Part shown: piece after piece, positions 17,427-26,077 of the stretch
Layout of the letters: each line of letters opens with the position of its first letter
How positions within the stretch are numbered: position 1 is the stretch's first letter
NCBI GenBank assembly: GCA_026981985.1
Contig: JALSHZ010000114.1
Location: forward strand, 1-64,000
DNA length: 64,000 bases
Source: Gammaproteobacteria bacterium
Lineage (GTDB): Bacteria > Pseudomonadota > Gammaproteobacteria > UWMA-0217
Reading direction: 5' to 3'
The notes under the pieces: model-generated
What the model saw: only the letters and a program-made list of their open reading frames with translations
Told to the model about the DNA's origin: nothing
Database searches by the model: none
Program-made: the position numbers and the translations under genes

Positions 17427-17777
17427 TCAGATCATGTCCTTCAGCCCTTTCAGCGCCGTAACCTTGACGGCACGGCGTGCGGGCTTGGCCTTGAAGGTCA
17501 TCTCTTCCCCGGTAAACGGGTTGATGCCTTTGCGTGCCTTGGTGGCCGGCTTCTTGACGACCTTGATCTTCAGCAGGCCGGGGAGGTTGAAAGCGCCAGC
17601 ACTGCGTGGCTTCAGGTTTTTCGCAATGAGCCCGGTCAGTGAATCCATTACCATGGAGACTTCTTTTTTTGTCAGGCCTGTTTCATCGGCGATGTGAGAG
17701 AGGATTTCTGTTTTCGTGGGCGGCTTCTTGACTGCTGCAGCTTTCTTTTTTGTAGCGGCTTTCTTTTTGGCGACCAT
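17427..17777 (-). CDS. HU-family DNA-binding protein with a lysine/alanine-rich N-terminal tail
   Basis: A 116-residue protein. Residues 1-20 are an H1-like tail (KKKAATKKKAAAVKK). Residues 21-116 are a divergent HU/IHF fold: TKTEILSHIADETGLTKKEV, then a beta arm with GINPFTGEEMTFKAKPARR, close to the canonical RNPxTGExIxI arm that wraps DNA. Normal HU is about 90 residues and has no tail. It lies downstream of nothing on its strand and diverges from the SafE-like gene, so it is probably monocistronic. The tail suggests chromatin-compacting behaviour, which is inference. Confidence 0.85.
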   Translation of the reverse strand: MVAKKKAATKKKAAAVKKPPTKTEILSHIADETGLTKKEVSMVMDSLTGLIAKNLKPRSAGAFNLPGLLKIKVVKKPATKARKGINPFTGEEMTFKAKPARRAVKVTALKGLKDMI

Positions 17778-17937
17778 GCTGGATACTCCATCGACTAGTG
17801 AAAATTGTCGGCCCGGGTAGGCTCCTGAGCCGTCTGATTGAATGTGCTGGGCAGAGTGTGAACCAATAATATGCTTGTTTTCAAGGGCTTTTGCTTGTAT
17901 CAGCTTGAAAAATTACATGTTTTTTGCCGATATGACG

Positions 17938-17955
17938 GGTTTTGCATGCAAAACC
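17938..17955. promoter_or_regulatory. 18-bp perfect palindrome upstream of the TauE/SafE-like gene
   Basis: GGTTTTGCATGCAAAACC is a perfect 18-base palindrome, 34 bases before the ATG at 17990. It lies just downstream of a candidate promoter (TTGAAA at 17905-17910 and GATATG at 17929-17934, 18-base spacing). Position and symmetry fit an operator for a dimeric repressor. The regulator is unknown. Confidence 0.4.
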
Positions 17956-17989
17956 GGATGATCGGCACCAGCGAAGGAGGGTATATAAC

Positions 17990-18682
17990 ATGCTAGAGGT
18001 TCAGGGCTCGCTGTTGGCGGCTTTCGTGGTCGGCTTGCTCGGTGGTGTTCATTGCCTGGGCATGTGCGGCGGTATTGTCGCCGCGCTGTCGTTTGGCATG
18101 GAGACCAGCAAAGACCGGGGTCACCAGTGGTTGTTGCTGGGCGGTTATAATTTGGGCCGTATCGCCAGCTACACCGTGGCGGGCGCCATTGTCGGCGTGC
18201 TCGGCATGCTGGCGCTGGGGTTTGCCGGCATTCAACAGGCGCGCATCATTTTTCAGATCGTGGCCGCATTGGTGATGGTAGCGCTGGGGCTGTATCTTGG
18301 TGGCTGGTGGTTTGGGCTGGCGAAAATAGAAAAGGCCGGCGCGAAATGGTGGCAGTTGCTGGAGCCCGTTGGGCGGAAGCTGATTCCGGTACGTTCCGTC
18401 GGCAGCGCCGTGCTGGTGGGCGCCATCTGGGGGTGGCTGCCCTGTGGCCTGGTCTATAGCGTGCTGATCTGGAGCCTCTCCTCGGGCGACCCGGTTCACG
18501 GGGCGCTGTTGATGCTGGCATTTGGCCTGGGAACCCTGCCCAATCTGATGCTGATGGGCGTTTTTGCCACCAGCATGCGGCGCTTCATTCAGGATACCCG
18601 CGTACGTAGGCTGGCTGGCTTGAGCGTCATTGCCCTGGGTCTGTGGCAAGGCCTTCTGGCGTTACGTGCCTGGCTGGGCTGA
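17990..18682 (+). CDS. TauE/SafE-type (UreH-domain) polytopic membrane protein
   Basis: A 230-residue inner-membrane protein from ATG 17990, which has an ideal AAGGAGG nine bases upstream. A longer frame beginning with TTG at 17942 is unlikely. About six hydrophobic helices are visible. The first contains the HCLGMCGG motif (near residues 18-25) typical of the sulfite-exporter/UreH-like family, often linked to cytochrome oxidase maturation or metal handling. WGWLPCGLVYS near 145 is the matching second repeat motif with a conserved Pro-Cys. No cco genes are adjacent, so the substrate is not defined. Confidence 0.8.
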   Translation: MLEVQGSLLAAFVVGLLGGVHCLGMCGGIVAALSFGMETSKDRGHQWLLLGGYNLGRIASYTVAGAIVGVLGMLALGFAGIQQARIIFQIVAALVMVALGLYLGGWWFGLAKIEKAGAKWWQLLEPVGRKLIPVRSVGSAVLVGAIWGWLPCGLVYSVLIWSLSSGDPVHGALLMLAFGLGTLPNLMLMGVFATSMRRFIQDTRVRRLAGLSVIALGLWQGLLALRAWLG

Positions 18683-18958
18683 AATCATCTCGGGCAGCTG
18701 TCTGGGTGACGGTATTCTGAGTCGCTTGTTGCGATCGCTCTGCCCGGAAAGGATTTCGATGCCCGATGGTGGCGTTTTGAACAGCCGGCCGAGATAGCGG
18801 CACAGCGCCTTGTTGGCCTTGCCATCGATGGGCGGTGCGGTGAGATAGATCTTGATTCTGCCATCGATGACGTCACCGAGTTTTTCCCGTGACGCTTTCG
18901 GCTGGATGCGGGCGTGGAGGATGAGGTCGTCACCCTGCCATGCAAAGAATTCATCCAT
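18662..18958 (-). CDS. yggU: YggU/DUF167 family protein
   Basis: A 98-residue soluble protein of the DUF167 family. ILHARIQPKASREKL near residues 13-27 and APPIDGKANKALCRYLG near 41-57 are the family signature. Function is unknown. Its 3' end overlaps the convergent SafE-like gene by 21 bases. It follows yggT after 4 bases, in the conserved order yggS-proC-yggT-yggU. Confidence 0.88.
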   Translation of the reverse strand: MDEFFAWQGDDLILHARIQPKASREKLGDVIDGRIKIYLTAPPIDGKANKALCRYLGRLFKTPPSGIEILSGQSDRNKRLRIPSPRQLPEMISAQPGT

Positions 18959-18962
18959 TTGC

Positions 18963-19514
18963 CTACAACGAGCGAATCACGATCAGGACGATGTTCAGCA
19001 GCAGGATGGCAATCAGCGGGCTGATATCGACCATGCCGATGGGCGGCATGACGCGTGAGATTGGCGCGACGATCGGGTAGGTCAGGCTGTTCAGCAGTGA
19101 GCCCATCGGGTTGCCGCCCTGGAGCGCGGCCGGATTCACCCAGCTGATGACCGCCTGGATGATCAGCGCAAAGATGTAGACGTACACCGCCAGTTCCAGC
19201 AGTTGCAGAACCGCATACCAGGCCAGTGGCAACAGTGCGGGCGCCTGTCCCTTGATCATCAGCAGCAGGCTCAGTTGCAGTATCTTCAGCAGCAGCATGG
19301 CAACTATGGCCGAGGTGTCGATCTTGCCGATCGGTGGTACGAACGCGCGTAGCGGTTTGAGCACCGGATTGGTCGCCGCGATGATGAAATGCGACAGGGG
19401 GTTGCGAAAATCGGCGCGTGCAAGCCCCAGCAGGAACCGCACCATGATCAGGGCGATATAGAGCGAAAAAAGCGTATCGACGAGAAAATAGAGTACGTTC
19501 GATAAAGCGTTCAT
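18963..19514 (-). CDS. yggT: YggT family integral membrane protein
   Basis: A 183-residue membrane protein with two copies of the YggT repeat. Each has a helix pair and an R-x-x-PP-I-G-x-(I/V)-D-x-S motif (FVPPIGKIDTSAIVAMLLL and MPPIGMVDISPLIAILLL). The family has been linked to osmotic tolerance and cell division/envelope functions. The start overlaps the proC stop by 4 bases. Confidence 0.88.
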   Translation of the reverse strand: MNALSNVLYFLVDTLFSLYIALIMVRFLLGLARADFRNPLSHFIIAATNPVLKPLRAFVPPIGKIDTSAIVAMLLLKILQLSLLLMIKGQAPALLPLAWYAVLQLLELAVYVYIFALIIQAVISWVNPAALQGGNPMGSLLNSLTYPIVAPISRVMPPIGMVDISPLIAILLLNIVLIVIRSL

Positions 19515-20395
19515 TGGTCTTTTCCCAGTTGTTCGGCCAGTTCTTCGGCGCGTTGGTTGGCAGCCTTGAGTGCGTCTTCAAAAAGTTGGCGGATGTTACC
19601 GGCTTCGAGTACCCCGAGCGCGCTTTCCGTTGTGCCGCCTTTCGATGTCACACGCTCGCGCAGCGTTGCCGCATCCTCGCTGCTTTCCAGTGCGAGTTTG
19701 GCCGCGCCAAACACGGTCTCGATGCTGAGCAGGCGGGCGATATCTTGTGGTAGTCCCAGTTTCTCTCCTGCACTCTGCATCGCTTCGATCACCAGGAAAA
19801 CATAGGCGGGACCGCTGCCCGACAAGGCCGTTACCGCGTTCAGCATCTGCTCGTCATCGACCCAGACGGTTGTGCCCACGGCGCGCAGCAGGGTTTCGGC
19901 CAGCGCCCGCTGCTCGGTGCTGACAGCCGAATTGGCGAACAATCCGGTGGCGCCGCTCTGTACCAGTGCCGGGGTGTTCGGCATGCAGCGCACTATCGGC
20001 AGGCCCCCGCCGCACCAGCGGTCGATGTCGGTGCTGAGGATACCTGCGGCGATCGAGATAATCAGTGGCTTGCGCGATGAGAGTGTCGTGGCAAGATCAC
20101 GGCAGACCGGCTGCATGATCTGCGGTTTGACCGCCAGCACGACGACATCGGCCGTTGCCGCCGCCTGCTGGTTGTCATCGATGACGGTGAGCCCGCTGTC
20201 GAGTTGGTAGAGACGCGCTGGTTGCGCCGGATCAGGGTCGGAAACCGTGATATCTCCAGCAGGCCAGTCATTTTGCAGCAAGCCGCCGATGAGGCTGCGG
20301 GCCATGTTGCCGCCACCGATAAACGCCAGTTTGCTGCGGTTTGCCGATGGTGGGATATTGGTGGTCGTCAGTTCCTTTTGTTCCAAAATTGTCAT
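19511..20395 (-). CDS. proC: Pyrroline-5-carboxylate reductase
   Basis: A 294-residue enzyme for the last step of proline synthesis, reducing P5C with NAD(P)H. An N-terminal Rossmann motif is present (FIGGGNMARSLIGGL, near residues 25-39). The signature ALSGSGPAYVFLVIEAM lies near 188-204, and RERVTSKGGTTESAL near 245-259. About 20 extra N-terminal residues precede the Rossmann fold, and an internal start (MARSL) is too late. It lies 22 bases after yggS, as in many gammaproteobacteria. Confidence 0.94.
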   Translation of the reverse strand: MTILEQKELTTTNIPPSANRSKLAFIGGGNMARSLIGGLLQNDWPAGDITVSDPDPAQPARLYQLDSGLTVIDDNQQAAATADVVVLAVKPQIMQPVCRDLATTLSSRKPLIISIAAGILSTDIDRWCGGGLPIVRCMPNTPALVQSGATGLFANSAVSTEQRALAETLLRAVGTTVWVDDEQMLNAVTALSGSGPAYVFLVIEAMQSAGEKLGLPQDIARLLSIETVFGAAKLALESSEDAATLRERVTSKGGTTESALGVLEAGNIRQLFEDALKAANQRAEELAEQLGKDQ

Positions 20396-20417
20396 GCTCT
20401 GGTTGGGTTGGAGCAGC

Positions 20418-21107
20418 TCAGTCGCGCTGCCCGAAAATGGCGGTGCCGATTCTGATCATCGTCGCGCCTTCGGCAATCGCGGCAGCATAGTCGCCCGACA
20501 TGCCCATCGAAAGGGTGTCGAGCGCAAAACCGCCTGTGTTCAGATCGGCCATGGCCTCGCGTAGCTGCGCGAAGGGCAGCCGCTGTGCGGCCGCATTATC
20601 GCGCCGACGAGGGATGCACATCAGGCCGCGCAGCCGGATATTATCGATGTCGGCGATGTTTTGCGCCAGCGCCGGCAGTTCGTCAAGCGTTACGCCGGCT
20701 TTGGCGGGCTCATTATCTATATTGACTTGCAGGCAGATATTCAAGGGGGGAAGTGAATCAGGCCGCTGCCTGGCCAGACGGCGGGCAATCTTTTCACGAT
20801 CGACGCTGTGAACCCAGTGCGCATGTGCCGCGATCAACTTTGTCTTGTTGCTTTGAATCGGGCCGATGAAATGCCACTCGATGCCGCTGTTTGCGAGTGC
20901 CGTGACCTTCTCTTGAAACTCTTGTGCATAGCTTTCACCGAAGCAGCGCTGCCCGCAAGCCAAGGCCGCCCGGATCATTTCGACCGGCTTTTTCTTGCTC
21001 ACGGCAATGAGTTGTACGCTGCCTTCGGCGTGCCCGGCCATGCGCTCGCAATGGCGAATGTCTACGGTGATTTTGTCCAGTCGCCCACATATTGCTTCTG
21101 ATGTCAT
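20418..21107 (-). CDS. yggS: YggS/PROSC family pyridoxal phosphate homeostasis protein
   Basis: A 229-residue PLP-binding alanine-racemase-like barrel protein. LIAVSKKKPVEMI near 33-45 holds the PLP lysine. FGESYAQEFQEK, WHFIGPIQSNK and LSMGMSGDYAAAIAEGATMIRIG are all family motifs. It manages free PLP and influences amino-acid pools. It is the first gene of the yggS-proC-yggT-yggU unit and diverges from pilT with a 173-base shared regulatory gap. Confidence 0.93.
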   Translation of the reverse strand: MTSEAICGRLDKITVDIRHCERMAGHAEGSVQLIAVSKKKPVEMIRAALACGQRCFGESYAQEFQEKVTALANSGIEWHFIGPIQSNKTKLIAAHAHWVHSVDREKIARRLARQRPDSLPPLNICLQVNIDNEPAKAGVTLDELPALAQNIADIDNIRLRGLMCIPRRRDNAAAQRLPFAQLREAMADLNTGGFALDTLSMGMSGDYAAAIAEGATMIRIGTAIFGQRD

Positions 21108-21280
21108 GTGATCGCGCTCATATGGCGTTATCGGTGGATTGGGTAGTGTTGCCGGGTCGACCGAAATACCCCGTTTGGCCTGATCATGCGGATGATCTAT
21201 TGCCGCCCAGTGTTAATATAAATCGTCGAATCATTAATTGGCTTGGCGGGTATGCTATTGGATAACTCAGGAAACAGAAT

Positions 21281-22318
21281 ATGGATATTACCCAACTCCT
21301 GGCGTTCGGTGTAAAAAATAACGCCTCTGACTTGCACCTCTCCGCCGGGCTTCCCCCGATGATTCGTATCGATGGCGATATCCGCCGCCTCAATATGCCC
21401 GCGCTGACGCATAAGCAGGTGCATGCGATGGTCTACGACATCATGAACGATGGGCAGCGCAAGGAATTCGAGGAGAAGCTGGAGACGGATTTCTCTTTCG
21501 AGGTCAAGGAGCTGGCGCGTTTCCGGGTCAATGCCTTCAATCAGGATCGCGGCGCTGGTGCGGTGTTTCGTACCATCCCCTCCGAAGTGCTGACGCTGGA
21601 GCAGCTGGGTGCGCCGAAGGTGTTCGAGGAGATCGCTTCGCTGCCACGCGGGCTGGTGCTGGTCACGGGGCCGACAGGTTCAGGTAAATCGACCACGCTC
21701 GCGGGCATGATCGACTACAAGAACAAGAACGAATATGGCCATATTCTCACCATCGAGGATCCGATCGAATTCGTGCACCAGTCACAGCAGTGTCTGGTCA
21801 ACCAGCGTGAGGTGCATCGTGACACTCTGGGCTTCGATGAGGCGTTGCGCTCGGCGTTGCGGGAGGACCCGGATACCATCCTGGTCGGTGAGATGCGGGA
21901 TCTGGAGACCATCCGCCTGGCGCTGACCGCCGCGGAAACGGGGCACTTGGTATTCGGCACGTTGCACACCACGTCGGCCGCCAAGACCATCGACCGGGTG
22001 GTCGATGTTTTCCCGGCCGATGAGAAATCGATGGTGCGAACCATGCTGTCGGAGTCGTTGCGCGCGGTCATCTCGCAAACACTGTTGAAGAAGATCGGTG
22101 GTGGCCGGGTTGCGGCCCATGAGATCATGATTGGCACACCTGCCATCCGTAGCCTGATCCGGGAAAACAAGGTGGCGCAGATGTATTCCGCCATTCAGAC
22201 CGGACAGAAGGACGGCATGCAGACGCTGGATCAAAGTCTCAAGCAATTGCTTGGCACGGCCATGATCACCCGGGATGAGGCAAGAAAATATGCCGTCAAC
22301 CCCGATTCACTGACCTGA
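21281..22318 (+). CDS. pilT: Twitching motility retraction ATPase PilT
   Basis: A 345-residue hexameric ATPase that depolymerises type IV pili. ASDLHLSAG is near residues 15-23, Walker A GPTGSGKST is at 130-138, and the catalytic glutamate lies in HILTIEDPIEF. Walker B sits in the DPDTILVGEMRD region. AIRSLIRENK near 287-296 corresponds to the PilT-specific AIRNLIRE motif. No four-cysteine zinc site is present, unlike GspE/PilB. It is the first of three tandem homologs and diverges from yggS as in Pseudomonas. Confidence 0.95.
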   Translation: MDITQLLAFGVKNNASDLHLSAGLPPMIRIDGDIRRLNMPALTHKQVHAMVYDIMNDGQRKEFEEKLETDFSFEVKELARFRVNAFNQDRGAGAVFRTIPSEVLTLEQLGAPKVFEEIASLPRGLVLVTGPTGSGKSTTLAGMIDYKNKNEYGHILTIEDPIEFVHQSQQCLVNQREVHRDTLGFDEALRSALREDPDTILVGEMRDLETIRLALTAAETGHLVFGTLHTTSAAKTIDRVVDVFPADEKSMVRTMLSESLRAVISQTLLKKIGGGRVAAHEIMIGTPAIRSLIRENKVAQMYSAIQTGQKDGMQTLDQSLKQLLGTAMITRDEARKYAVNPDSLT

Positions 22319-22352
22319 CAGGTCAGTCGTTCGAGAGACAGGATAGCGCGAG

Positions 22353-23522
22353 ATGGATAGAGACAAGGCAGTCGGATTTATCAACGATTTGTTGCGGGCG
22401 ATGGTAGAGCGTGGCGGCTCGGATCTGTTCGTGACGCCGGGCGCGCCGCCGAGCATCAAAGTCGATGGTGTTGTCACGCATCTGACCGAGCAGCCATTGA
22501 CGCCGGGACATACCGAGTTACTGGTGCGTTCGATTATGAGCGACCGGCAGCTGCGCGAGTTCGAGGAGACCCAGGAAAGTAACTTCGCGATCACCGTGCC
22601 TGGATTGCAGCGCTTCCGGATCAGCGCTTTCATGCAGAAAAACAGTGCGGCGATGGTGTTGCGAACCATCCGCACGACGATTCCATCCATCGAGGAGTTG
22701 CAACTGCCGCCGATTCTGAAGGATGTCTCGATGTCGAAGCGGGGGCTGGTGCTGGTGGTCGGTGCCACCGGGTCGGGCAAATCGAGTACGTTGGCGGCAT
22801 TGATTGGCCACCGCAATGAGCACAGTCAGGGCCATATCATCACGATCGAAGATCCGATCGAGTTCGTTCATGAGCATCGCAGCTGCATTGTCACCCAGCG
22901 TGAAATCGGCATCGATACGGCCTCCTACCAGGTGGCGCTGAAAAACACCCTGCGTCAGGCACCTGATGTGATCCTGCTGGGTGAGATTCGTGACCGGGAG
23001 ACGATGGAATATGCCATCGCCTTCGCCGAAACCGGTCATCTCTGCGTCTCGACATTGCACTCCAACAGCACGAACCAGGCGCTCGACCGCATCATCAACT
23101 TCTTTCCCGAGGAGCGGCGCTCGCAGCTACTGATGGATCTGTCGCTGAACCTGCGAGCCATCATGTCGCAGCGGCTGGTGCGTCGCATGGATGGTGAGGG
23201 GCGGGTGCCTGCCGTCGAGGTGATGATGAATTCTCCGCTGATGGCGGACCTGATCTTGCAGGGGCGCGTCCATGACTTGAAGGAGCTGATCAAGAGTTCG
23301 ACGGAGCTGGGTATGCGGACCTTCGATCAGGCGCTGTTCGATCTGTTCGAGCGTGGCATCATCGACTATCGTGAAGCACTGCGCAATGCCGATTCTGTCA
23401 ACGACTTGCGGTTGCGCATCAAGCTTGAAAGCAAGCGCGGGCGAACGAAGGATGTGTTCGAGGGCACCGATGGCATCGAATTGATGGAAACGCCTGACGA
23501 CAACGGGAACAGCTTGCTCTGA
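22353..23522 (+). CDS. pilU: PilU-type accessory retraction ATPase (copy 1)
   Basis: A 389-residue PilT paralog. Walker A GATGSGKSS is near 139-147, TIEDPIEFVHEH follows, and the APDVILLGEIRDRETM region holds Walker B. The PilT-specific AIRNLIRE is replaced by NSPLMADLILQGRV, as in PilU. PilU works with PilT to increase retraction force. It lies 34 bases after pilT in the same direction. The C-terminal tail is charged and extends about 40 residues beyond the PilT length. Confidence 0.9.
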   Translation: MDRDKAVGFINDLLRAMVERGGSDLFVTPGAPPSIKVDGVVTHLTEQPLTPGHTELLVRSIMSDRQLREFEETQESNFAITVPGLQRFRISAFMQKNSAAMVLRTIRTTIPSIEELQLPPILKDVSMSKRGLVLVVGATGSGKSSTLAALIGHRNEHSQGHIITIEDPIEFVHEHRSCIVTQREIGIDTASYQVALKNTLRQAPDVILLGEIRDRETMEYAIAFAETGHLCVSTLHSNSTNQALDRIINFFPEERRSQLLMDLSLNLRAIMSQRLVRRMDGEGRVPAVEVMMNSPLMADLILQGRVHDLKELIKSSTELGMRTFDQALFDLFERGIIDYREALRNADSVNDLRLRIKLESKRGRTKDVFEGTDGIELMETPDDNGNSLL

Positions 23523-23574
23523 GTGCCTGGCAGGATGTCCGGGTGATACATGGAAGTCTAGGGATAGAACAACA

Positions 23575-24801
23575 ATGAAGATCGAAACATATCTGCGCTT
23601 CATGGCGGAAAAGGGGGCTTCCGATCTATACATGACCACCGGGGCCAGGTTGAGCATGAAGCTCGATGGTGAAATGGTCCCGATATCTGAAAAACCCCTC
23701 AAACCCGGCGTGGCGAAAGCCGTTGCCTGGGATCTGATGACGCCCGAGCAGCAGCAAACCTTCGAGAAAAACCTGGAAATGAACATCGGCCTGCCGATTC
23801 ACGATGTGGGGCGTTTTCGGGTCAATATCTACTATCAGCGTGGCGAGGTATCGCTGGTGGTTCGCTATGTCAGCTCGAACATCAAAACGCTGGAAGAGCT
23901 GTCGATGCCACCCATCCTCAAGGATCAGGTCATGTTGAAGACCGGTCTGGTATTGGTGGTGGGGGCAACGGGAACGGGTAAATCCACCACGCTGGCGGCG
24001 ATGATCGAGCACCGCAACGCCCACAAATCAGGGCATATCCTGACCATCGAAGATCCGATCGAATTTGCTTTTACCCACAACAAATCGATTGTGGGGCAAC
24101 GCGAGGTCGGCATCGACACGCTCAGCTACGAAAATGCGCTGCGTGAAGCCATGCGTGAGGCGCCGGACGTGATTATGGTTGGTGAGATTCGCGACCATGA
24201 AACGATGGAAGCTGCGCTCAGTTTCGCGGATACCGGGCATCTGGTGGTATCGACGCTGCATGCGGTCAATGCCAATCAGGCGCTGGACCGCATTGTTGGC
24301 CTGTTTCCTGAGGATGCCCGCAACCGGGTGTTGCAGGATCTGTCACTGAACCTGCGCTGTATCGCTTCGCAGCGCTTGGTCATGGGGATCGATGGCAAGC
24401 GGGTTCCGGCAGTCGAAATACTCCTCAATACACCATTCATTGCCGACTTGATCTACAAGGGTCAGGTCGGTGATATCAAAGAGGTGATGGAAAAGTCTGC
24501 GTCGATTGGCATGCAGACCTTCGATCAGTCGTTGCTGCTGCTCTATCAGGAAGGCAAGATCAGTCGCGAAGAGGCGCTGTCGAACGCTGATTCGAGGAAC
24601 AACCTTGAATGGCGCATGAACTTCGGCGGTGGTGTCAGCGATCCGACCACCGAAACTCCCGAGCTGGAAGCGTTCCGCTATGCGGGTGATGACGGCGGGT
24701 TTGCAAAGCGGAGCGCCGGATCAGCGGCGTCGGAGCGGCCTTCAGCACTTGATGATCTGGAGCCGTTGTCGGATACGGCGATCATGGGGCGGAAACGTTA
24801 G
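23575..24801 (+). CDS. PilU-type accessory retraction ATPase (copy 2)
   Basis: A 408-residue third PilT/PilU homolog. Walker A is GATGTGKST near 131-139, followed by TIEDPIEFAFTHNK and APDVIMVGEIRDHETM. The C-domain motif NTPFIADLIYKGQVGDIKEVME is PilU-like and similar to the preceding gene. The last 60 residues are low-complexity (Ala/Ser/Asp/Glu). The 53-base gap has no obvious terminator, so the three ATPases probably form one operon. Its last 20 bases overlap the end of the convergent pyrC' gene. Whether this copy or the previous one is the true PilU ortholog is uncertain. Confidence 0.87.
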   Translation: MKIETYLRFMAEKGASDLYMTTGARLSMKLDGEMVPISEKPLKPGVAKAVAWDLMTPEQQQTFEKNLEMNIGLPIHDVGRFRVNIYYQRGEVSLVVRYVSSNIKTLEELSMPPILKDQVMLKTGLVLVVGATGTGKSTTLAAMIEHRNAHKSGHILTIEDPIEFAFTHNKSIVGQREVGIDTLSYENALREAMREAPDVIMVGEIRDHETMEAALSFADTGHLVVSTLHAVNANQALDRIVGLFPEDARNRVLQDLSLNLRCIASQRLVMGIDGKRVPAVEILLNTPFIADLIYKGQVGDIKEVMEKSASIGMQTFDQSLLLLYQEGKISREEALSNADSRNNLEWRMNFGGGVSDPTTETPELEAFRYAGDDGGFAKRSAGSAASERPSALDDLEPLSDTAIMGRKR

Positions 24802-26077
24802 TTTCATACACCAACTCCCCGCCGACAAATGTATGCGTCACCGTGCCGCGAAATGGCCAGCCGGCAAATGGCGAGTTTTTGCCCCGGCTGTGAAAGGTGG
24901 CGGGCTGGCATTCCCATTCGGTGTCGGGATCGATGATGCAGAGGTCGGCGGTGGCACCGGCGCCCAGGTGTCCCAGGTCGTCCAGTCCCAGAATGCGGGC
25001 CGGGTTGCAGGTGATCTGGGCGACGGCTTGCGGGCGTGACAGCACCCCTTCCTCAACCAGGCGGAGCGTGAGCGGCAATAAGGTCTCCAGCGCGGAAATC
25101 CCCGGTTCGGTCACTGCGAACGGCGCCAGCTTGGCATCGAGTTCGTGCGGCTGGTGGTCGGAACAGATGGCGTCGATGCCATTGCTGGTCAGCCCTTTTC
25201 GCAGTGCTTCCTTATCGCGTTGGGTGCGTAGCGGGGGGCGGGTGTGACACAGTGGGTTGAAGTCGGACGCATCCATTTCGGTGAGGAAGAGCTGATGGGC
25301 GCAGACGTCGGCGCTGACCTTCAGGCCATCGATGCGGGCGCGCCGGATCATGTTCATGCCTTCGCCGGTGGATAGGCGGCAAAAATGCGCTCTTGCGCCG
25401 GTCAGCTTCAGAATGGGCAGGATATAGCCGATGGCAGCGGTTTCGGCGGCTTCCGGCATTGCTGGCAGCCCCAGTCGTGTCGCGACCGCGCCTTCGTGGA
25501 CACAGCCGCCATTGGCGAGGTCGAGGTCTTCCGGGTGGATGAAGATGGTCAGGTCGTGACTGGCGGCATAGGCCAGTGCACTGCGGATGACATTGCCATT
25601 GGCAAAGGCGGCAAACACATTACTGACCCCGATGCACCCGGCATCCTTCAGTGCCGCCATTTCGGTGAGCTGAGATCCTTTCAGCCCCTGCGTGAGGGCA
25701 GCGATCACCTTGATCCGTGCGAGACCGACCTCCTCCTGGCGTTGTTCGATGAATTCGATTTCTGCCGGTGCGTCGATGACTGGTGAGGTGTCGGGCGGGC
25801 AGCAGAGCGTGGTGATGCCGGCGCTGACTGCGGCCAGGCTTTCCGAGTCGATATCTGCCTTGTATTCGAAACCGGGTTCGCCAAGCCGTGCCGAGAGGTC
25901 GATCAGGCCGGGAATGACCAGTTTTCCGGCCGCGTCGAGCTGTTGATCGGCAACGAAGCCATCAGGTGCGGTGGCGCCGACATGGACAATGCGATCCTCA
26001 CTGATGAACAGCGACGTGACGGCATCGACCCCGTTTGCCGGATCGACGACGTGTCCGTTGACGATGCTGATGTTCAT
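24782..26077 (-). CDS. pyrC': Inactive dihydroorotase-like subunit (PyrC')
   Basis: A 431-residue dihydroorotase homolog from ATG 26077, which overlaps the pyrB stop (ATGA) and has an AGGAGG site. The 10-residue longer frame is unlikely. Active enzymes have DLHVHLREPG holding two zinc-binding histidines. Here residues 60-69 read [10 protein letters not shown], so both His are lost. IHPEDLD replaces the usual VHCED, although SDHQPHE is retained. This matches the non-catalytic PyrC' that assembles with aspartate transcarbamoylase in Pseudomonas and relatives. A separate active pyrC should exist elsewhere in the genome. Confidence 0.9.
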   Translation of the reverse strand: MNISIVNGHVVDPANGVDAVTSLFISEDRIVHVGATAPDGFVADQQLDAAGKLVIPGLIDLSARLGEPGFEYKADIDSESLAAVSAGITTLCCPPDTSPVIDAPAEIEFIEQRQEEVGLARIKVIAALTQGLKGSQLTEMAALKDAGCIGVSNVFAAFANGNVIRSALAYAASHDLTIFIHPEDLDLANGGCVHEGAVATRLGLPAMPEAAETAAIGYILPILKLTGARAHFCRLSTGEGMNMIRRARIDGLKVSADVCAHQLFLTEMDASDFNPLCHTRPPLRTQRDKEALRKGLTSNGIDAICSDHQPHELDAKLAPFAVTEPGISALETLLPLTLRLVEEGVLSRPQAVAQITCNPARILGLDDLGHLGAGATADLCIIDPDTEWECQPATFHSRGKNSPFAGWPFRGTVTHTFVGGELVYETNVSAP

